The position numbers were made by a program, and so were the translations under genes. A DNA stretch of 64,000 nt. Source: Cryobacterium flavum (GTDB lineage Bacteria; Actinomycetota; Actinomycetes; Actinomycetales; Microbacteriaceae). Positions 49,058 to 57,618 of the stretch are shown here, piece after piece; the first letter of the stretch is position 1, and each line of letters starts with the position of its first letter. The notes beneath the pieces were generated by a model. It was not told the DNA's origin and made no database searches. It saw nothing but the letters and a program-made list of their open reading frames with translations. The DNA lies in assembly GCF_900103805.1 (NCBI RefSeq), contig NZ_FNIB01000004.1, forward strand, positions 62,001 to 126,000, in the 5' to 3' direction.

Positions 49058-49579
49058 ATGGGATCGTTTCTGTCGCCGACAACAGCCACTGCGCTCGAGC
49101 ACCTGCTCAACCTGCAACCGGATGCCGCGCCCCTGGAACGGTTGCGCGCCATCCGCTCGCTGCAAGCAGCGCTCGACCACGACCCCGCCACGCTCGCCGC
49201 CGTGCGAGATGCTGTCGCGGCAGATACGTCGTGGGACGAGATCGCCGACGCGACCGGTCTCAAGGTGCCAGCGGCCAAATGGCGCTGGGGCGGTACCGAC
49301 GACGAGATCAGTGCCCGCCTGGAAGCCGGCCGCAAACGATCAGTGCGGCCCAGCAGCGTACCCACCGAACTTCCCGGCCTGTCCGTCGCTGAGGTGGCAG
49401 CCGCGCGCGGAGTGAGCGCCCAGGCCATCTATCTGCAGGTGCGCCGCGGAACCCTGGTCAGTCGCACCGTGACCCTGCCCGACGGTCGCAGCTACAAACG
49501 CGTGTTCCCGGCCGGCACGCCCGACCTCGAATCCAGTCCCGATTCCCGCCCCGACATCAATGGAGACGTCCCACTATGA
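49058..49579 (+). CDS. Putative DNA-binding protein with two HTH-like segments
   Basis: A 173-residue protein. Residues about 15-70 are helical, with a possible HTH at TSWDEIADATGLKVPAAKWRW; a second at about residues 110-145, LSVAEVAAARGVSAQAIYLQ, then VRRGTLVSRTVTLPDGR, resembles the MerR/excisionase type in which a wing follows the HTH. GAGAGG 9 bases before ATG 49058. It overlaps the enoyl-CoA hydratase gene (ATGA). A regulator of this operon or of trehalose genes is possible; nothing in the sequence proves it. Confidence 0.72.
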   Translation: MGSFLSPTTATALEHLLNLQPDAAPLERLRAIRSLQAALDHDPATLAAVRDAVAADTSWDEIADATGLKVPAAKWRWGGTDDEISARLEAGRKRSVRPSSVPTELPGLSVAEVAAARGVSAQAIYLQVRRGTLVSRTVTLPDGRSYKRVFPAGTPDLESSPDSRPDINGDVPL

Positions 49580-50322
49580 CGAGTACCCCGACCACCCTCA
49601 CGATTGAACGCCGCGCCGACCGGCTGCACGTCGAACTCAACCGACCCGACGTGCGCAACGCCATCGACCAGACCATGATCGACGAGCTGCACGCGGTCTG
49701 CGCCGAGCTCGAGCAGCAGCCTCGCATCCTGATCATCAGTGGCGCGAACGGTGTCTTCGCCTCGGGCGCCGACATCGCCCAGCTGCGCGAACGGCGTCGC
49801 GATGACGCGCTGCTCGGCATCAACTCCGGGCTGTTCTCCCGCATCGCGAAGCTGCCGATGCCGGTCATCGCGGCAATCGACGGCTGGGCGCTCGGCGGCG
49901 GCGCCGAACTAGCCTACGCGGCCGACTTTCGGATCGCGTCGACGAGCGCCAGGCTCGGCAACCCCGAGACGGCACTCGGCATCCTGCCGGCCGCCGGCGC
50001 ACTGTGGCGCCTGGCCGAGCTGGTCGGGGAGCCGGTGGCCAAGGAGATCATCCTGGCCGGGCGCATCCTCGGCGCCGCGGAGTGCCTTGCTGTGCACCTG
50101 GTCACCGAGGTTCACGACCCCGACGACCTGCTGGCCGCCGCGCACGCGCTGGCCGACCGTATTGCGGCGCAGGATCCCCTCGCGACCCGGCTGGCCAAAG
50201 AGGTGTTCCACGCTCCCCGCGCGGCGCATCCGCTCGTCGATAACACGGCCCAGGCCATTCTGTTCGAATCGGAGGCCAAATTCACCCGAATGGATGCCTT
50301 CCTCGCCCGTCGCAAGCGTTGA
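49576..50322 (+). CDS. Enoyl-CoA hydratase/isomerase family protein
   Basis: A 248-residue crotonase-fold protein. Oxyanion-hole regions: ANGVFASGADIAQLRER and DGWALGGGAELAYAADFRIAS near residue 105; the second half has NPETALGILPAAGALWRLAELVG. The Glu of this region fits acid-base catalysis but the exact reaction (hydratase, isomerase, or other) cannot be read. Coupled to the DNA-binding protein gene upstream. Confidence 0.9.
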   Translation: MTSTPTTLTIERRADRLHVELNRPDVRNAIDQTMIDELHAVCAELEQQPRILIISGANGVFASGADIAQLRERRRDDALLGINSGLFSRIAKLPMPVIAAIDGWALGGGAELAYAADFRIASTSARLGNPETALGILPAAGALWRLAELVGEPVAKEIILAGRILGAAECLAVHLVTEVHDPDDLLAAAHALADRIAAQDPLATRLAKEVFHAPRAAHPLVDNTAQAILFESEAKFTRMDAFLARRKR

Positions 50323-50367
50323 CCGCCCAGCCCGCCTGGACCGCCGGAGTTCTCACGACGAATCTCG

Positions 50368-50464
50368 GTGGCGAATTCAGGAAATCCGGAGGCTCGGCCG
50401 GCGCGGCGCGGCGCTGGTACGGGCGATTCTGGTCTGTGCCGGTTCGTTTTCCTGAATTCGCCAC
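50368..50464. repeat. 17-bp perfect inverted repeat with 63-base spacer
   Basis: GTGGCGAATTCAGGAAA at 50368-50384 has its exact reverse complement at 50448-50464. The spacer is GC-rich and could fold further. It lies in a 214-base gap between the enoyl-CoA hydratase and DUF1648 genes. It may act as a terminator-like cruciform, a small mobile relic or a binding site. Confidence 0.85.
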
Positions 50465-50536
50465 GGGAAAGGCCTGTGCTTGGATGGAGGGAGTGCGAGG
50501 GCGGACTGGTCTGCCCGCACTCGATCGGGGGACCTC

Positions 50537-51547
50537 ATGACACTGGTGAACAGTTCGGCACCGACCCGCCCGCGGGATATCGCTGCAGCGCTGACTCTGT
50601 GGCTGCCTTTCATGGCGGTCGTCGTCACCTGGCTGCTGTGGATCGATCGCCTGCCGGGCGTGCTGCCACGGCAGTGGGGGCGCGACGGCGCGGTGAGCTC
50701 GACGATGCCCACCTGGGGAATGGCCGTGATTGCGCTCGTGGTGAGCCTGGGTGCTGCCAGTCTGGCCACCTACTGGCTCCGCGAGCGGGGTGCGCCCAAT
50801 CGCCGCCAGGTCTACCTCGGGCTCGGCTTCGCTGCGGGGCTGTCGTCGAGCCTGTGGCTGACCACGGCCGGCATCACCGTTGCTGCCGGAGCCGCGGAAC
50901 CGAAAATGGGCGCCTGGGTGCTGCTCACCTTCGCCGCCTGCGGGTATGGTCTGCTGCCGTTTCTGATTGCCCAGAAATGGGTGACGCCGGCGACCGTAAC
51001 GGAACTCCCGGAGACGACCGCCGAGACAACGACCGCCGCGACAGCGACAGCCGATCCCTCCGCCACCTGGACCAAGGTCGTGACGAGCCCGGTCATGGCT
51101 ACGATCGGCGGGCTCATCGTGCTCGGTGGGGCCATCGGAATCGTGGCCCAACTGCGCGACGAGGGGCTGACCGGTGCAGCCGCGGCCAGCGCCATGGCGG
51201 TGGCGATCGTCGTTCTCATCCTCACGGCCACGCTGCTCTTCGTGCAGGTTCGGGTGAGCGTGGACCAACGCGGGCTGCGCGTGGTGTCGCGGTTGCTGGG
51301 CATCCGTTTGAAGCAGGTGCCGCTCGACCAGGTGGAGTCCGCGTTCGCCGAGACCGTGAGCCCGTTTCACTCCGGTGGCTGGGGATACCGACTGACCGGC
51401 GGACGCTCGGCCGTGGTCATGCGTGGCGGGCCAGCCCTCGTGGTGAATCTGCGGCGCGGTAACCAGTTTGCCGTGACCGTCGACGACCCGCAGGCCGCCG
51501 CGGCCCTGTTGACCGGCCTCAGTGCCGCGAACCCGACGGCGCACTAG
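50537..51547 (+). CDS. DUF1648-domain membrane protein
   Basis: A 336-residue protein. The DUF1648 segment reads LPRQWGRDGAVSS near residue 45 within the first helices; further helices at about 58-76, 90-115, 120-138, 188-208, 220-242 precede a cytoplasmic beta-rich domain (about 245-330) with the pattern VSVDQRGLRVVSRLLGI like a PH-type domain. The frame opens at 50480, but ATG 50537 is preferred: GGGGGA upstream and no similarity before it. Function unknown. Confidence 0.83.
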   Translation: MTLVNSSAPTRPRDIAAALTLWLPFMAVVVTWLLWIDRLPGVLPRQWGRDGAVSSTMPTWGMAVIALVVSLGAASLATYWLRERGAPNRRQVYLGLGFAAGLSSSLWLTTAGITVAAGAAEPKMGAWVLLTFAACGYGLLPFLIAQKWVTPATVTELPETTAETTTAATATADPSATWTKVVTSPVMATIGGLIVLGGAIGIVAQLRDEGLTGAAAASAMAVAIVVLILTATLLFVQVRVSVDQRGLRVVSRLLGIRLKQVPLDQVESAFAETVSPFHSGGWGYRLTGGRSAVVMRGGPALVVNLRRGNQFAVTVDDPQAAAALLTGLSAANPTAH

Positions 51548-51548
51548 C

Positions 51549-51591
51549 GCCCGGGCCCACCTTATGGCCCGGGGCCCAGTTTCTAAACTGG
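51549..51591. terminator. Convergent double-hairpin terminator
   Basis: GCCCGGGCC / GGCCCGGGGC with loop at 51549-51575, then CCAGTTT-CT-AAACTGG at 51576-51591. It separates the convergent DUF1648 and DUF2079 genes. Confidence 0.65.
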
Positions 51592-51636
51592 CACCGTGGG
51601 TCGCGAAGTACAGCGTGGAAAATGGACGCAAGGGGA

Positions 51637-53031
51637 TCAGGGCGCATTGGCGTCGCGGCGCGCCACCTCGTACCCGCCGGCGGCATAGATCGTGGTGAAT
51701 TCCACTCCGGGGTGCAGCGCCTCGCCCACCACCTGCGCCGACGTCCACTCGGCGGGCAGACCGCCGGCGGCAAGATCGATCACGAGGTAATCCGGCAGCG
51801 GATTCTTATTGCCGAGCCAGTAGACATCCGTTCGTTCCACGAGATAGTTCATCAGCCCGATGTCTGATTCGACCAGCGCCCCGTCGGGCACAACCCGCAG
51901 CGCGGCGGTCGCAGCGGCGGCGCGATGCGTCGAAAAATGGGCCGGGACATCCGCCAGTTTGAACAGCGGCAGCGTCGTCGCGAGCACGAGCGCTGCGACA
52001 ATCGAAACGGATGCCGCCAGCCGCCCGTATCCGCGCAGCCAGCCCCGCAGGCTGCCGCGAGCGAGCGCGATTCCATCGAGCGCGGCAGCAAACAGGATGG
52101 GCATCAGCACGGCGCTGTACTGCCAGGTCGGACCCCAGTAGCCCGAATTCTCCGACAGGAACCGCCAGGCCAGAGTGGGCAGCAGCACGAGCGCCAGCGG
52201 CGACCGCACCGCGATGAGCCCGCCCGCCACAATCAGCAGCAGCACGGTCACGCTCTTCTGCGGCTGAAATAGTGCGGCCGGGTCCTGCAGAATGCCGAGC
52301 AGGTCGATGCTGCTCGAATAGGCCCAGGCGCCGTTCGGGTTGAGCAGCGGCAGAATGACCAGGCTGGCCAGGGCGAACCAGGCCACGCCCCAGACGGCCA
52401 GCCACACGCCGAGCGGATGCCGGCTGCGCACGGCCAGCACGATGCCCAAGGCGGCCACGGTGAGTCCGAGGTCTTCCTTCACGAACACGAGCGGCATCGC
52501 CCAGAGCAGGCAGGCCACCCACTGGCGCCCCAGAAAGGCGCACAGCGACAGCGCCAGTAGCGGAACGGCGAAGGCAATCTCGTGGAACTGCGCCTCGACC
52601 GCCCCCTGAAGTCCCCAGCTGAACGCGAACGCCAACCCGAACAGCGTGCCCGTGAACGCACCGATCAGCCGAATGGCGGCAAAAGTGAGGGCGGCGGCGG
52701 CAAGGCCGAACAGCGCGTTCTGCACCACCAGCAGGGTGAACGCGTGCGGGAAGACTACGAAAATGGGGCCGAGCAACACCAGGAGCGGATGAAAATGATC
52801 ACCGAGCAGGTTGAAGCCCTCGCCCTTGATCGTGACAATGGGCGCCTCGAGCGCCGCGTACTGCCGGGCCAGCTGGGTGAAGATTCCCAGGTCCCAGGAC
52901 GGTGCGGCGAAACTGCGCCACTGCAGGGCCGAGAACACGGTGAACAGCGCGGTCGTCACTAGCCCGACAGCGGCCGGAAGCACGAACGGAGCCAGCGCGG
53001 GTCCGAACTGGCCGCGGCGGATTCCCCTCAT
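51637..53031 (-). CDS. DUF2079 membrane protein
   Basis: A 464-residue protein with about ten membrane helices. DUF2079 marks are SWDLGIFTQLARQYA near residue 45 and GEGFNLLGDHFHPLLVLLGP near residue 70, where acidic and His residues face outside as in glycosyltransferases of the GT-C kind. The C-terminal ~100 residues are a soluble extracytoplasmic domain. A polyprenyl-sugar transferase activity is possible; unproven. Confidence 0.88.
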   Translation of the reverse strand: MRGIRRGQFGPALAPFVLPAAVGLVTTALFTVFSALQWRSFAAPSWDLGIFTQLARQYAALEAPIVTIKGEGFNLLGDHFHPLLVLLGPIFVVFPHAFTLLVVQNALFGLAAAALTFAAIRLIGAFTGTLFGLAFAFSWGLQGAVEAQFHEIAFAVPLLALSLCAFLGRQWVACLLWAMPLVFVKEDLGLTVAALGIVLAVRSRHPLGVWLAVWGVAWFALASLVILPLLNPNGAWAYSSSIDLLGILQDPAALFQPQKSVTVLLLIVAGGLIAVRSPLALVLLPTLAWRFLSENSGYWGPTWQYSAVLMPILFAAALDGIALARGSLRGWLRGYGRLAASVSIVAALVLATTLPLFKLADVPAHFSTHRAAAATAALRVVPDGALVESDIGLMNYLVERTDVYWLGNKNPLPDYLVIDLAAGGLPAEWTSAQVVGEALHPGVEFTTIYAAGGYEVARRDANAP

Positions 53032-53155
53032 CCGACCACGCTAACGCACCCCGTGGCTGATCCTGTAGCAGTACGGGACCTTTGGCCCTATGGGACCGAT
53101 CCGGCAGGCGACACACTGAGAACGTGCCCCAAACAACGGCACATTCGGAGATCGC

Positions 53156-53329
53156 ATGACACTCACTTGCCCCTTCTGCCGTTCACAAGCCCGACTGAGC
53201 CCGAATCCCGCCCACGCCGAGCGCAATTCACTTCCCGTCTACATTCTCAAGTGTTCCGGATGCGACCACATTAGTGTGCGCGTCACCCCGGTTCGCGGCC
53301 AGCGGGCCACAAACGCCGTCGGCGTCTGA
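53156..53329 (+). CDS. 57-residue zinc-ribbon microprotein
   Basis: A short gene that is easy to miss: ATG 53156 with GGAG five bases upstream (53147-53150) and TGA at 53327-53329. It has two CxxC knuckles, CPFC at residues 5-8 and CSGC at 33-36, separated by 24 residues, which is a classic zinc-ribbon spacing, and a basic tail with VRGQR. A strong terminator follows at 53388. Zinc-ribbon proteins of this size often bind nucleic acid or a partner protein. No family assigned. Confidence 0.78.
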   Translation: MTLTCPFCRSQARLSPNPAHAERNSLPVYILKCSGCDHISVRVTPVRGQRATNAVGV

Positions 53330-53387
53330 TTCACCGCATCACCCCGCTCATCCTCCCGTCGTCCCCCGCGCCGTCGAGGACAACAGG

Positions 53388-53422
53388 AACACCTTCGCAT
53401 GCCCCATGCGAAGGTGTTTCTT
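53388..53422. terminator. Strong bidirectional terminator
   Basis: Perfect 14-bp stem AACACCTTCGCATG / CATGCGAAGGTGTT with a CCC loop, followed by TCTTTC. It lies between the zinc-ribbon gene and the convergent acyltransferase operon, so it can end both. Confidence 0.93.
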
Positions 53423-53431
53423 TCTGTGCCC

Positions 53432-54856
53432 CTACAGATCGGCGAGCAGGCTCACCGGGTTTTCGATGCAACGGGCCACGTAGGTGAGAAACCCCGCGGC
53501 GGTTCCGCCGTCGCAGACGCGGTGATCGAACACCATCGACAGCTCAACGACGGTACGCACCGCGAGTGCGTGGTCGATGACCCAGGGGCGTTCGATCATG
53601 CGCCCGATGCCGAGGATCGCCGCCTCCGGATGGTTGATGATCGCCGCCGAACCGTCGACGCCGAGCGACCCGAAGTTGTTCAGGGTGAACGTTCCGCCGG
53701 TCAGCGCACTCGGCGCGAAGGTGCCGTCGGGGGATTGGGCCACGAGGGCGGCGATGGCGTCGCGCAATTGCCGGGTGCTCATCGCGTGTGCACCGTGGAT
53801 GACCGGAACCATCAGCCCGCGCGAGGTTTGCGCGGCAATGCCGAGGTTCACGGCGCCGTGCTGCAGGATCTCCTGGCTCGCGGTGTCGACCGAGGAGTTG
53901 AGCACCGGAAACTGCCGCAGGCCGGCCACGACGAAACGCGCGATGAGCGCCGTCACGCTGAATCGTTCGCCGGTGGCTGTGAGCAGCTGATCTCGCGCTG
54001 CGAACAGGGCGGTCGCGTCGACATCGAGCCAGATGGTGGCCTCGGGGATCTCCCGCCGGGACGTGGTCAGCCGCTGTGCGACGACCTTGCGCAGACCGGA
54101 AATAGGAATGCGGATGTCGGCGCTCACGTCGTCGCGACCGGCCGGCGTTGCGCTGGCCGCCGCACCCGTCGCCGCAACCACGAGAACGGGCGGCGCGGAC
54201 GTAGGCGGCTCCGACGTGGTCAACGCGGACGTCGTCAACGCTCGAATGTGGTCCTCAACATCGCTGCGCAGCACCAGATCGTTCTGGCCGCTGCCGGCGA
54301 GCATGCTCGCGTCGAACCCATTCTCTCGTGCGAGTCGGCGCACGATTGGCGACACGACGGGGGAGCGGCGGGCCGCATCGATACGGACCGGTTCGACCGC
54401 CGCGGGAATCGGCGTGGGCGTTGGTGCTTTCAGCCGGGCCGCGGCATCCGCTGTGGTGACCGTGCCGAATCGACCGGCGGCCACCGTGCGCGGCGGCCGG
54501 GTGCTCTCGGTGGTGCCGTAACCCACGAGAACCGCGCCGGAACCTTCGGACAAGGTACTGTTCGGCGCCGCGGCGACGGGAACTCCCACAGTGGCGCCAG
54601 CCGCGGACACATCGGTGACGGCATCGGCAACCGTCAACAGCACCTGCCCGGCGTGGATGACCTGCCCGGGCTCACCGAACAGGCTCGCCACGACTCCGCC
54701 GTAGGGCGACGGCAGCTCCACGATGGACTTGGCCGATTCGACCTCGACCACGGCCTGGTCGATGACGATCGTGTCACCGGGAGCGACCAACCAGGCCACG
54801 ATCTCGGCTTCGGTGAGACCCTCGCCGAGGTCGGGCAGCAGAAACTCGCGGCTCAT
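53432..54856 (-). CDS. bkdC: Dihydrolipoamide acyltransferase (E2) of a 2-oxoacid dehydrogenase
   Basis: A 474-residue E2 core. One lipoyl domain with Lys43 in VEVESAKSIVELPS; an E1/E3-binding domain near residue 160 (SPIVRRLARENGFDASMLAG); the catalytic domain near the C terminus with His/Asp in MVFDHRVCDGG. An Ala/Pro/Thr-rich linker joins them. The frame opens at 54865, but ATG 54856 overlaps the E1-beta stop (ATGA) and has GGAG 8 bases upstream. Together with E1 genes and an Lrp regulator, branched-chain oxoacids are the likely substrate. Confidence 0.93.
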   Translation of the reverse strand: MSREFLLPDLGEGLTEAEIVAWLVAPGDTIVIDQAVVEVESAKSIVELPSPYGGVVASLFGEPGQVIHAGQVLLTVADAVTDVSAAGATVGVPVAAAPNSTLSEGSGAVLVGYGTTESTRPPRTVAAGRFGTVTTADAAARLKAPTPTPIPAAVEPVRIDAARRSPVVSPIVRRLARENGFDASMLAGSGQNDLVLRSDVEDHIRALTTSALTTSEPPTSAPPVLVVAATGAAASATPAGRDDVSADIRIPISGLRKVVAQRLTTSRREIPEATIWLDVDATALFAARDQLLTATGERFSVTALIARFVVAGLRQFPVLNSSVDTASQEILQHGAVNLGIAAQTSRGLMVPVIHGAHAMSTRQLRDAIAALVAQSPDGTFAPSALTGGTFTLNNFGSLGVDGSAAIINHPEAAILGIGRMIERPWVIDHALAVRTVVELSMVFDHRVCDGGTAAGFLTYVARCIENPVSLLADL

Positions 54857-55875
54857 CAGGACCACTCCCAGGTGGAGAGTGCGGCCAGAATACGGTCGGG
54901 GGTGGGCAAGAAGTACTCCTCGAGCTTGGGCGACGGGTACGGAATGTCGAAGCCGGTGATGCGCAGAATGGGCGCGGCCAGGTAGAAGAAGTTGCGCTCG
55001 GTCAGGCGCGCGGCGACCTCGGCGCCGTAGCCGCCGAACTGCGCGGCCTCGTGCACGATGGCGGCGCGACCGGTTTTACGAACGGATGCCCCCACCGTCT
55101 CGTCGTCGAACGGCGACAACGAGCGCAGGTCGATGACCTCGATCGAGAGTCCCTCGGCCACGGCCTGCTCGGCGGTGGCGAGAGCCGTTTTCACGGTCGG
55201 GCCGTACGCGATGAGCGTGACGTCGGTGCCCTCCCGCAGCACGACGGCCCGGTTCAAGGGCTCGGTCTGCACCGGCAGCGCGAGGGAGGCCTTGCTCCAG
55301 TAGCGACTCTTCGGCTCCATGAAAATGACCGGGTCGTCGCTGCGAATGGCGTCGCGCAGCATGGAATAGGCGTCGGCCGGGTTCGACGGGCTCACCACGG
55401 TGAGTCCTGGCGTTGCCGTCCAGTAGGCCTCGGAGGAGTCGGAGTGGTGCTCGACGCCGCCGATGTCGCCAGCGTAGGGGATACGGATGACGATTGGCAG
55501 CGGGATCTTGCCGCGGGTGCGGTTGCGCATCTTCGCCACGTGCGACACGATCTGCTGGAATGCCGGGTAGCTGAACGCGTCGAACTGCATTTCCACTACC
55601 GGGCGCAGGCCGTACATGGCCATTCCGATCGCGGTGCCGACGATGCCGGCCTCGGCCAGCGGTGAGTCGCTCACCCGGGTCTCGCCGAATTCAGCGTAGA
55701 GCCCGTCGGTGACCCGGAATACGCCGCCGAGCGGTCCGACGTCTTCGCCGAACAGAACGACCGTCGGGTCATCGACCATCGCGTCGCGAATGGCCGCATT
55801 GAGCGCCGCAGCCATGGTGAGGCTTTCGGGCGCGCGCACGGCGGTGCCCGTCTCCAGGGTCTGCTGCGGGCTCAT
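54856..55875 (-). CDS. bkdB: 2-oxoacid dehydrogenase E1 component, beta subunit
   Basis: A 339-residue thiamine-diphosphate enzyme subunit. LFGEDVGPLGGVFRVT near residue 40, RIPYAGDIGGVEHHSDSSE near 130, and GGYGAEVAARLTE near the end match the E1-beta family. It pairs with the alpha subunit upstream. Overlap with E1-alpha is 4 bases (ATGA). Confidence 0.95.
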   Translation of the reverse strand: MSPQQTLETGTAVRAPESLTMAAALNAAIRDAMVDDPTVVLFGEDVGPLGGVFRVTDGLYAEFGETRVSDSPLAEAGIVGTAIGMAMYGLRPVVEMQFDAFSYPAFQQIVSHVAKMRNRTRGKIPLPIVIRIPYAGDIGGVEHHSDSSEAYWTATPGLTVVSPSNPADAYSMLRDAIRSDDPVIFMEPKSRYWSKASLALPVQTEPLNRAVVLREGTDVTLIAYGPTVKTALATAEQAVAEGLSIEVIDLRSLSPFDDETVGASVRKTGRAAIVHEAAQFGGYGAEVAARLTERNFFYLAAPILRITGFDIPYPSPKLEEYFLPTPDRILAALSTWEWS

Positions 55876-57014
55876 CGGATGCTCTCTTCGTTAGCAATAG
55901 CGGATGCCGCGGCATCGCCGTCGAGTTCGGCCGCCAGAAAGGCGCGCTGCTCGGCCAGGGCGGCCCGCGGGGTGGAATAGACGTGCTCGAACAGTTCAAG
56001 CGGGTCGATGACCGCCTGCTCGGTCATGCACTCGCGGGTGGTCGTAGCGAGATCCTCGGCGGCGGCCAGAATCAACGCCCGCACCTCCTCGGTGAGTGCG
56101 CCCTGGGCGACGAGATACTTTTCCAGGCGTTCGATTGGATCGCGGCTGCGCCACAGGTCGACGTCGGCGGTCTTGCGGTAGCGGGTGGGGTCATCCGAGT
56201 TGGTGTGGGCTTCGATGCGGTAGGTGAGGCCTTCAATGAGCGTGGGGCCGCCGCCGCTGCGGGCACGGTCCATGGCCGCCGACACGACGGCGTACATGGC
56301 CGCGACGTCGTTGCCGTCCACGTAGTAGCCGGGCATGCCGTAGCCGATCGCCTTGTCGGCGATGGTGCGGCAGGCCATCTGCTTGTCGAGCGGCACGCTG
56401 ATGGCGAACTGGTTGTTTTGCACGACGAAGACCACCGGGGCCTGCCAGACGGCGGCGAAGTTGAATGCCTCGTGGGCGTCGCCCTCGCTCGTGGCACCGT
56501 CACCGAGCAGGGTGAGGGCCACGGTGTCGTCGCGCTTGAGCTTCGCGGCGGTGGCGAGGCCAACGGCGTGCAGCGCCTGGGTGGCGAGCGGCGTGGCCTG
56601 CGGGGCGATACGGTGCTGCTGGTAGTCGTAACCGCTGTGCCAGTCGCCGCGGAACGAGGCGAGAATATCCTTTGGCTCGACGCCGCGCGTGAGCAGCGCG
56701 ATGCTGTCGCGGTAGGTGGGAAACAACCAGTCCTGCGGGGCGAGCGACGCGACGGCGGCGATCTCGCAGGCCTCCTGCCCGAGCGCGGACGGGTAGGTGG
56801 CCAGGCGGCCCTGCCGGGTGAGGGCGGTCACCTGCACGTCGAATCGGCGGGCCACGACCATCTGGCGGTACAGATCGAGAAGGGTCTCCACGGGTGGGAG
56901 GGCGAAGCCGCCACTCTCGTTCTGGGCGGCCGCACGGCCCTGATCGTCGATCAGACGCAGGGGTGGGGGTGCCAACTCGGCGGTCAGGCTCGGGTTCTCG
57001 ACATTGAGGCTCAT
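55872..57014 (-). CDS. bkdA: 2-oxoacid dehydrogenase E1 component, alpha subunit
   Basis: A 380-residue subunit that binds thiamine diphosphate. The TPP motif region is LLGDGATSEGDAHEAFNFAA near residue 170 with the NNQFAIS end; the phosphorylation-type loop near residue 265 reads RIEAHTNSDDPTRYR. Position first in the E1a-E1b-E2 operon. E3 (lipoamide dehydrogenase) is not in the window and is likely shared. Confidence 0.94.
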   Translation of the reverse strand: MSLNVENPSLTAELAPPPLRLIDDQGRAAAQNESGGFALPPVETLLDLYRQMVVARRFDVQVTALTRQGRLATYPSALGQEACEIAAVASLAPQDWLFPTYRDSIALLTRGVEPKDILASFRGDWHSGYDYQQHRIAPQATPLATQALHAVGLATAAKLKRDDTVALTLLGDGATSEGDAHEAFNFAAVWQAPVVFVVQNNQFAISVPLDKQMACRTIADKAIGYGMPGYYVDGNDVAAMYAVVSAAMDRARSGGGPTLIEGLTYRIEAHTNSDDPTRYRKTADVDLWRSRDPIERLEKYLVAQGALTEEVRALILAAAEDLATTTRECMTEQAVIDPLELFEHVYSTPRAALAEQRAFLAAELDGDAAASAIANEESIR

Positions 57015-57098
57015 CAGGCAATGGTGCGCCCTTTTTACCGGCGCGGCTGCGCTTTTTCGCAGTTGTGAACGATTGGCCGATCCGCTGCCAGACGGCGG

Positions 57099-57114
57099 CC
57101 AAACGGCGTTTTGG
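57099..57114. promoter_or_regulatory. Candidate Lrp operator upstream of bkd operon
   Basis: CCAAA-N6-TTTGG-like imperfect palindrome (16 bases) in the 109-base gap between the Lrp gene and bkdA. A hairpin CTGCG-CTTTTT-CGCAG lies closer to bkdA at 57048-57063. Assignment to Lrp is inferred from position. Confidence 0.45.
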
Positions 57115-57123
57115 AATCGTGAA

Positions 57124-57612
57124 TCAGTGCCAGGCGTCCGGGGTGGCTCCGGGAGCGTGCCCGGTGATTTCGTCGAGAATCAGGTGTGACCGGGTCGAGA
57201 TCACTCCCGGCATGGTGTGGATATCGCGGAGGATGGCTTGGCTGAGCTGCTCGTGATCGGGCGCGCTGACGGTGAGGATAATGTCGATGTCGCCGCTCAC
57301 GGCCTGGGCCTTCTCGACGAAGGGGAGTTGCGCCAGCTGCGCGGCAATTTCACCCCAGGCCACGTCGCCGATCTTCACGACAACCAGCGCTGACACGTTG
57401 AGACCGAGCGCCTTGCGGTCAGTCTGGGCGCCGAACCCGGTGATCACGCCGTGGTTGACCAGCTTCTGTACCCGGGTGTGGGCTGCGGTGCGCGAGATGT
57501 GCACCTGCAGGGCCAGCTGGCGCATGGAGAGGCGGGCGTCACGGCTGAGCTCGGCGATGATCTGGCGATCGGTGCTGTCGAGTCCGGGGTGGGGAGTCTG
57601 CGGTTGCGTCAT
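57124..57612 (-). CDS. Lrp/AsnC-family regulator (BkdR-like)
   Basis: A 162-residue regulator with an N-terminal HTH (residues about 12-55: LDSTDRQIIAELSRDARLSMRQLALQV, SRTAAHTRVQKL) and a C-terminal RAM ligand domain (about 70-150, LVVVKIG, DIDIILTV). Lrp proteins beside branched-chain dehydrogenase genes usually control them in response to branched-chain amino acids. Same strand as bkdA and 109 bases upstream. Confidence 0.93.
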   Translation of the reverse strand: MTQPQTPHPGLDSTDRQIIAELSRDARLSMRQLALQVHISRTAAHTRVQKLVNHGVITGFGAQTDRKALGLNVSALVVVKIGDVAWGEIAAQLAQLPFVEKAQAVSGDIDIILTVSAPDHEQLSQAILRDIHTMPGVISTRSHLILDEITGHAPGATPDAWH

Positions 57613-57618
57613 GAGTTT

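Noticed and set aside
47176-49428. Long minus-strand frame (750 codons) opposite treZ
   Set aside because: It is the antisense shadow of treZ and its neighbours, produced by the high GC at third codon positions; no domain or ribosome site.
50368-51462. Long alternative frame over the DUF1648 gene
   Set aside because: Arg/Gly-rich shadow frame; the DUF1648 frame has helices and a family motif.
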